Source: JAWUWD01 sp034112085 (GTDB lineage Bacteria > Bacteroidota > Bacteroidia > Cytophagales > Cyclobacteriaceae). From it: a stretch of 64,000 bases of DNA. Below the pieces are notes generated by a model. The model did no database searches. It had not been told where the DNA came from and was given only the letters and a program-made list of their open reading frames with translations. The translations under genes were made by a program, and so were the position numbers. This document shows, piece after piece, positions 62,533-64,000 of the stretch. The stretch spans positions 1 to 64,000 of the forward strand of contig JAWUWD010000138.1 of assembly GCA_034112085.1 (NCBI GenBank), read 5' to 3'. How positions within the stretch are numbered: the stretch's first letter is position 1; every line of letters starts with the position of its first letter.

Positions 62533-62895
62533 ATGAGTCAATCCAATTCGAAGAAAATGAATACAATAGAATGGTCTGACTTTGAAAAAGTGCACTTATG
62601 TGTTGGTACGATTATCAAAGTAGAACCCTTTCCCGAAGCTAGGAAACCTGCCTATAAACTATGGGTTAATTTAGGTGATGATATTGGGGTCAAAAAATCT
62701 AGCGCTCAAATTACCGAAAATTACACTTTGGAAAATTTAATCAATCAGCAAGTTGTATGCGTGGTCAATTTTTCTCCCAGGCAAATTGGTCCATTCATGT
62801 CAGAAATATTGGTAACAGGGTTTCCTGATGATAGGGGCAACATTCTTCTTACCACCGTTGATCAAAAAGTAGCAAATGGTTCTCGACTTTTCTAG
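62533..62895 (+). CDS. CsaA-like tRNA-binding domain protein
   Basis: 120 residues, an OB-fold EMAP-II/tRNA-binding domain. Landmarks are VHLCVGTIIKVEPFPEARKP, LGVNLG-like WVNLGDDIG and VCVVNFSPRQIGPFMSEILV, as in Bacillus CsaA and YgjH. It is a small cytoplasmic dimer with RNA-binding and chaperone-like behaviour; the target is unclear. It is divergent from the secreted protein gene at 62467. Confidence 0.93.
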   Translation: MSQSNSKKMNTIEWSDFEKVHLCVGTIIKVEPFPEARKPAYKLWVNLGDDIGVKKSSAQITENYTLENLINQQVVCVVNFSPRQIGPFMSEILVTGFPDDRGNILLTTVDQKVANGSRLF

Positions 62896-62957
62896 TTGCT
62901 GATTGTCAATACTAATGATTCACTCTATATTCACCTACTCATTGAATTTCAACACAT

Positions 62958-64000
62958 ATGCAATTTTCAGATCTTTCAAGTATCCTAAATGTTGAAGTGA
63001 TTCAGCTGCAAGCAGATCTTGCAATCATTTATCTGGCCACTGATAGCCGGAATATATCTCATGGTCAGCGAAATACATTGTTCTTCGCCATTGACGGTCA
63101 AAATCACGATGGTCATTCGCATATTCATAACTTATATAAACAAGGTGTCAGACAATTCATTTTAGAGCATCAGATCGACATTAGCGCAATGCCTGAGGCA
63201 AATGTAATACTGGTGAAAAGCAGTGTCGAAGCCTTACAAGACATTGCTAAACATAAAAGAGAGCAATACAGTTTACCCGTAATTGCAATCACGGGAAGCA
63301 ACGGAAAAACAATAGTCAAAGAGTGGCTGTACCACTTAATTAGCCCTTTTCACAACGTTGTAAAAAGTCCAAAAAGCTACAACTCCCAAATTGGCGTACC
63401 GCTTTCTATCTGGCAAATGAGTGACCATCATAAACTGGGTATTTTTGAAGCTGGGATATCTACAACTGGAGAGATAGAAAATCTTCGTCAAATAATTCAA
63501 CCTACTTATGGAATATTCACCAATATAGGTTCTGCACATGCGGAAGGCTTTTCCAGTATGACGACAAAAGTGTCAGAAAAACTAAAGTTATTCTCAGGTT
63601 GTGACCAGCTCATCTATTGCAAAGATCACCAAGAGATTCATCAGCAAATCACAGATGGCGACATATCCGCAATATCCTGGTCCTTCAATACTGATGCTGA
63701 CATTACTGCCCAAGTGGTATCACAACATAACGGTGATAGCCAAATTTCAGTCATCTATAAAGACTTGACACTTACTCTCAAAATTCCATTTACGGACCAA
63801 GCATCGATTGAGAACGTCATGCATTGTATTTCTACCATGTTAGTACTTGGCTATACCGCTTCTGAGATTATCTCTGGACTAAAGCGTTTGCCAGCGGTAA
63901 AGATGCGACTTGAACTCAAACCAGGTCTTAACAACTGTCAAGTGATAGACGACACTTACAACAATGATCTGGCTGGATTAGAAGTCGCTTTGAATTTCCT
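62958..64000 (+). CDS. murF: UDP-N-acetylmuramoyl-tripeptide--D-alanyl-D-alanine ligase, partial
   Basis: The start (ATG 62958) and 347 residues are inside the window; the gene runs off the end. N-terminal domain with LATDSRNISHGQRNTLFFAI, then the ATP-binding loop ITGSNGKTIVKEW, TNIGSAHAEGF and VIDDTYNNDLAGLEVALNFL of the Mur ligase fold. It attaches D-Ala-D-Ala to the wall precursor. In Bacteroidota this gene is usually a fusion with alanine racemase, and the start here has that shorter, typical N-terminus. The racemase half, if present, lies beyond the edge. Confidence 0.93.
   Translation, partial: MQFSDLSSILNVEVIQLQADLAIIYLATDSRNISHGQRNTLFFAIDGQNHDGHSHIHNLYKQGVRQFILEHQIDISAMPEANVILVKSSVEALQDIAKHKREQYSLPVIAITGSNGKTIVKEWLYHLISPFHNVVKSPKSYNSQIGVPLSIWQMSDHHKLGIFEAGISTTGEIENLRQIIQPTYGIFTNIGSAHAEGFSSMTTKVSEKLKLFSGCDQLIYCKDHQEIHQQITDGDISAISWSFNTDADITAQVVSQHNGDSQISVIYKDLTLTLKIPFTDQASIENVMHCISTMLVLGYTASEIISGLKRLPAVKMRLELKPGLNNCQVIDDTYNNDLAGLEVALNF

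Noticed and set aside
1..64000. tRNA, rRNA or riboswitch genes
   Set aside because: No T-loop-like sequence or conserved RNA core was seen by eye; a covariance-model search would be needed to be sure.

Overview
The window is about 64 kb of a bacterial chromosome of moderate, slightly AT-rich base composition. It most likely comes from Bacteroidota, probably the Cytophagales. This rests on a secreted protein ending in a type IX secretion (T9SS) sorting domain, recurrent TAnnTTTG promoter -7 boxes with no Shine-Dalgarno sequences, and family content typical of the phylum (DUF4290 next to murA, DUF5723, DUF6048, BshC, a MurF of the MurF/alanine racemase type, a long S16 tail). I saw no rRNA, tRNA, CRISPR array, transposase or prophage. 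Most of the window is ordinary housekeeping chromosome with a few accessory islands.

Layout. 1-5.4 kb: secreted proteins (one cut by the window edge, one T9SS substrate with a zinc-protease-like motif), a small lipoprotein, and a decayed copy of a fadE tail. 5.4-12 kb: a minus-strand fatty acid beta-oxidation operon marR-fadN-fadA-(four-helix-bundle gene)-fadE, with period-7 repeats in its spacers and a perfect 28-bp palindrome against the marR promoter. 12-16.4 kb: a PadR regulator abutting an FtsX/MacB-type permease, then a serine hydrolase whose signal peptide is frameshifted. 16.5-28.4 kb: mostly plus-strand housekeeping genes (guaB, a Fur-family regulator, ruvB-queG, a BatD-like gene, aroC, a DAACS symporter, an Nfu scaffold, csp, deoC). 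28.4-35.5 kb: a three-gene outer-membrane operon (lipoprotein, DUF5723 barrel, PD40-repeat-OmpA protein) and a putative outer-membrane protein next to a decayed copy of its own tail. 35.5-43.5 kb: a kinase-less TPR/H-box protein, murA, a DUF4290 gene, a UvrD/PcrA helicase, a response regulator, a DUF3109 protein and rlmB. 43.7-49.5 kb: a methyltransferase, formyl-THF cyclo-ligase, bshC-rimO and a DUF6452/DUF6048 pair. 49.5-50.7 kb: an orphan gene bounded by an imperfect palindrome resembling an integron attC site. 50.9-55.4 kb: accD (zinc ligands lost), fbaB, rplS and rpsP-rimM-trmD. 55.6-64 kb: an M23 peptidase and NarL-type regulator pair, a degenerate receiver, a kinase-less GAF/PAS sensor, a HisA-like isomerase with an altered catalytic residue, a CsaA-like protein and the start of murF.

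How the genes work together. marR and the fad genes form a regulated beta-oxidation unit. guaB, hisA-like, aroC, deoC, accD and fbaB are unlinked metabolic genes. murA, murF and the M23 peptidase serve the wall. rpsP, rimM, trmD, rplS, rimO, rlmB and queG serve translation. The parts that stand out are (i) the attC-like palindrome with its unknown gene, (ii) the fad operon with its palindromic operator and inserted gene, (iii) two decayed 3'-tail gene duplicates, (iv) active-site changes in MurA, AccD and HisA, and (v) several sensory proteins with no kinase output domain. I did not find a convincing complete new multi-gene system; the best candidate for undescribed biology is the cassette-like unit at 49.45-50.71 kb.
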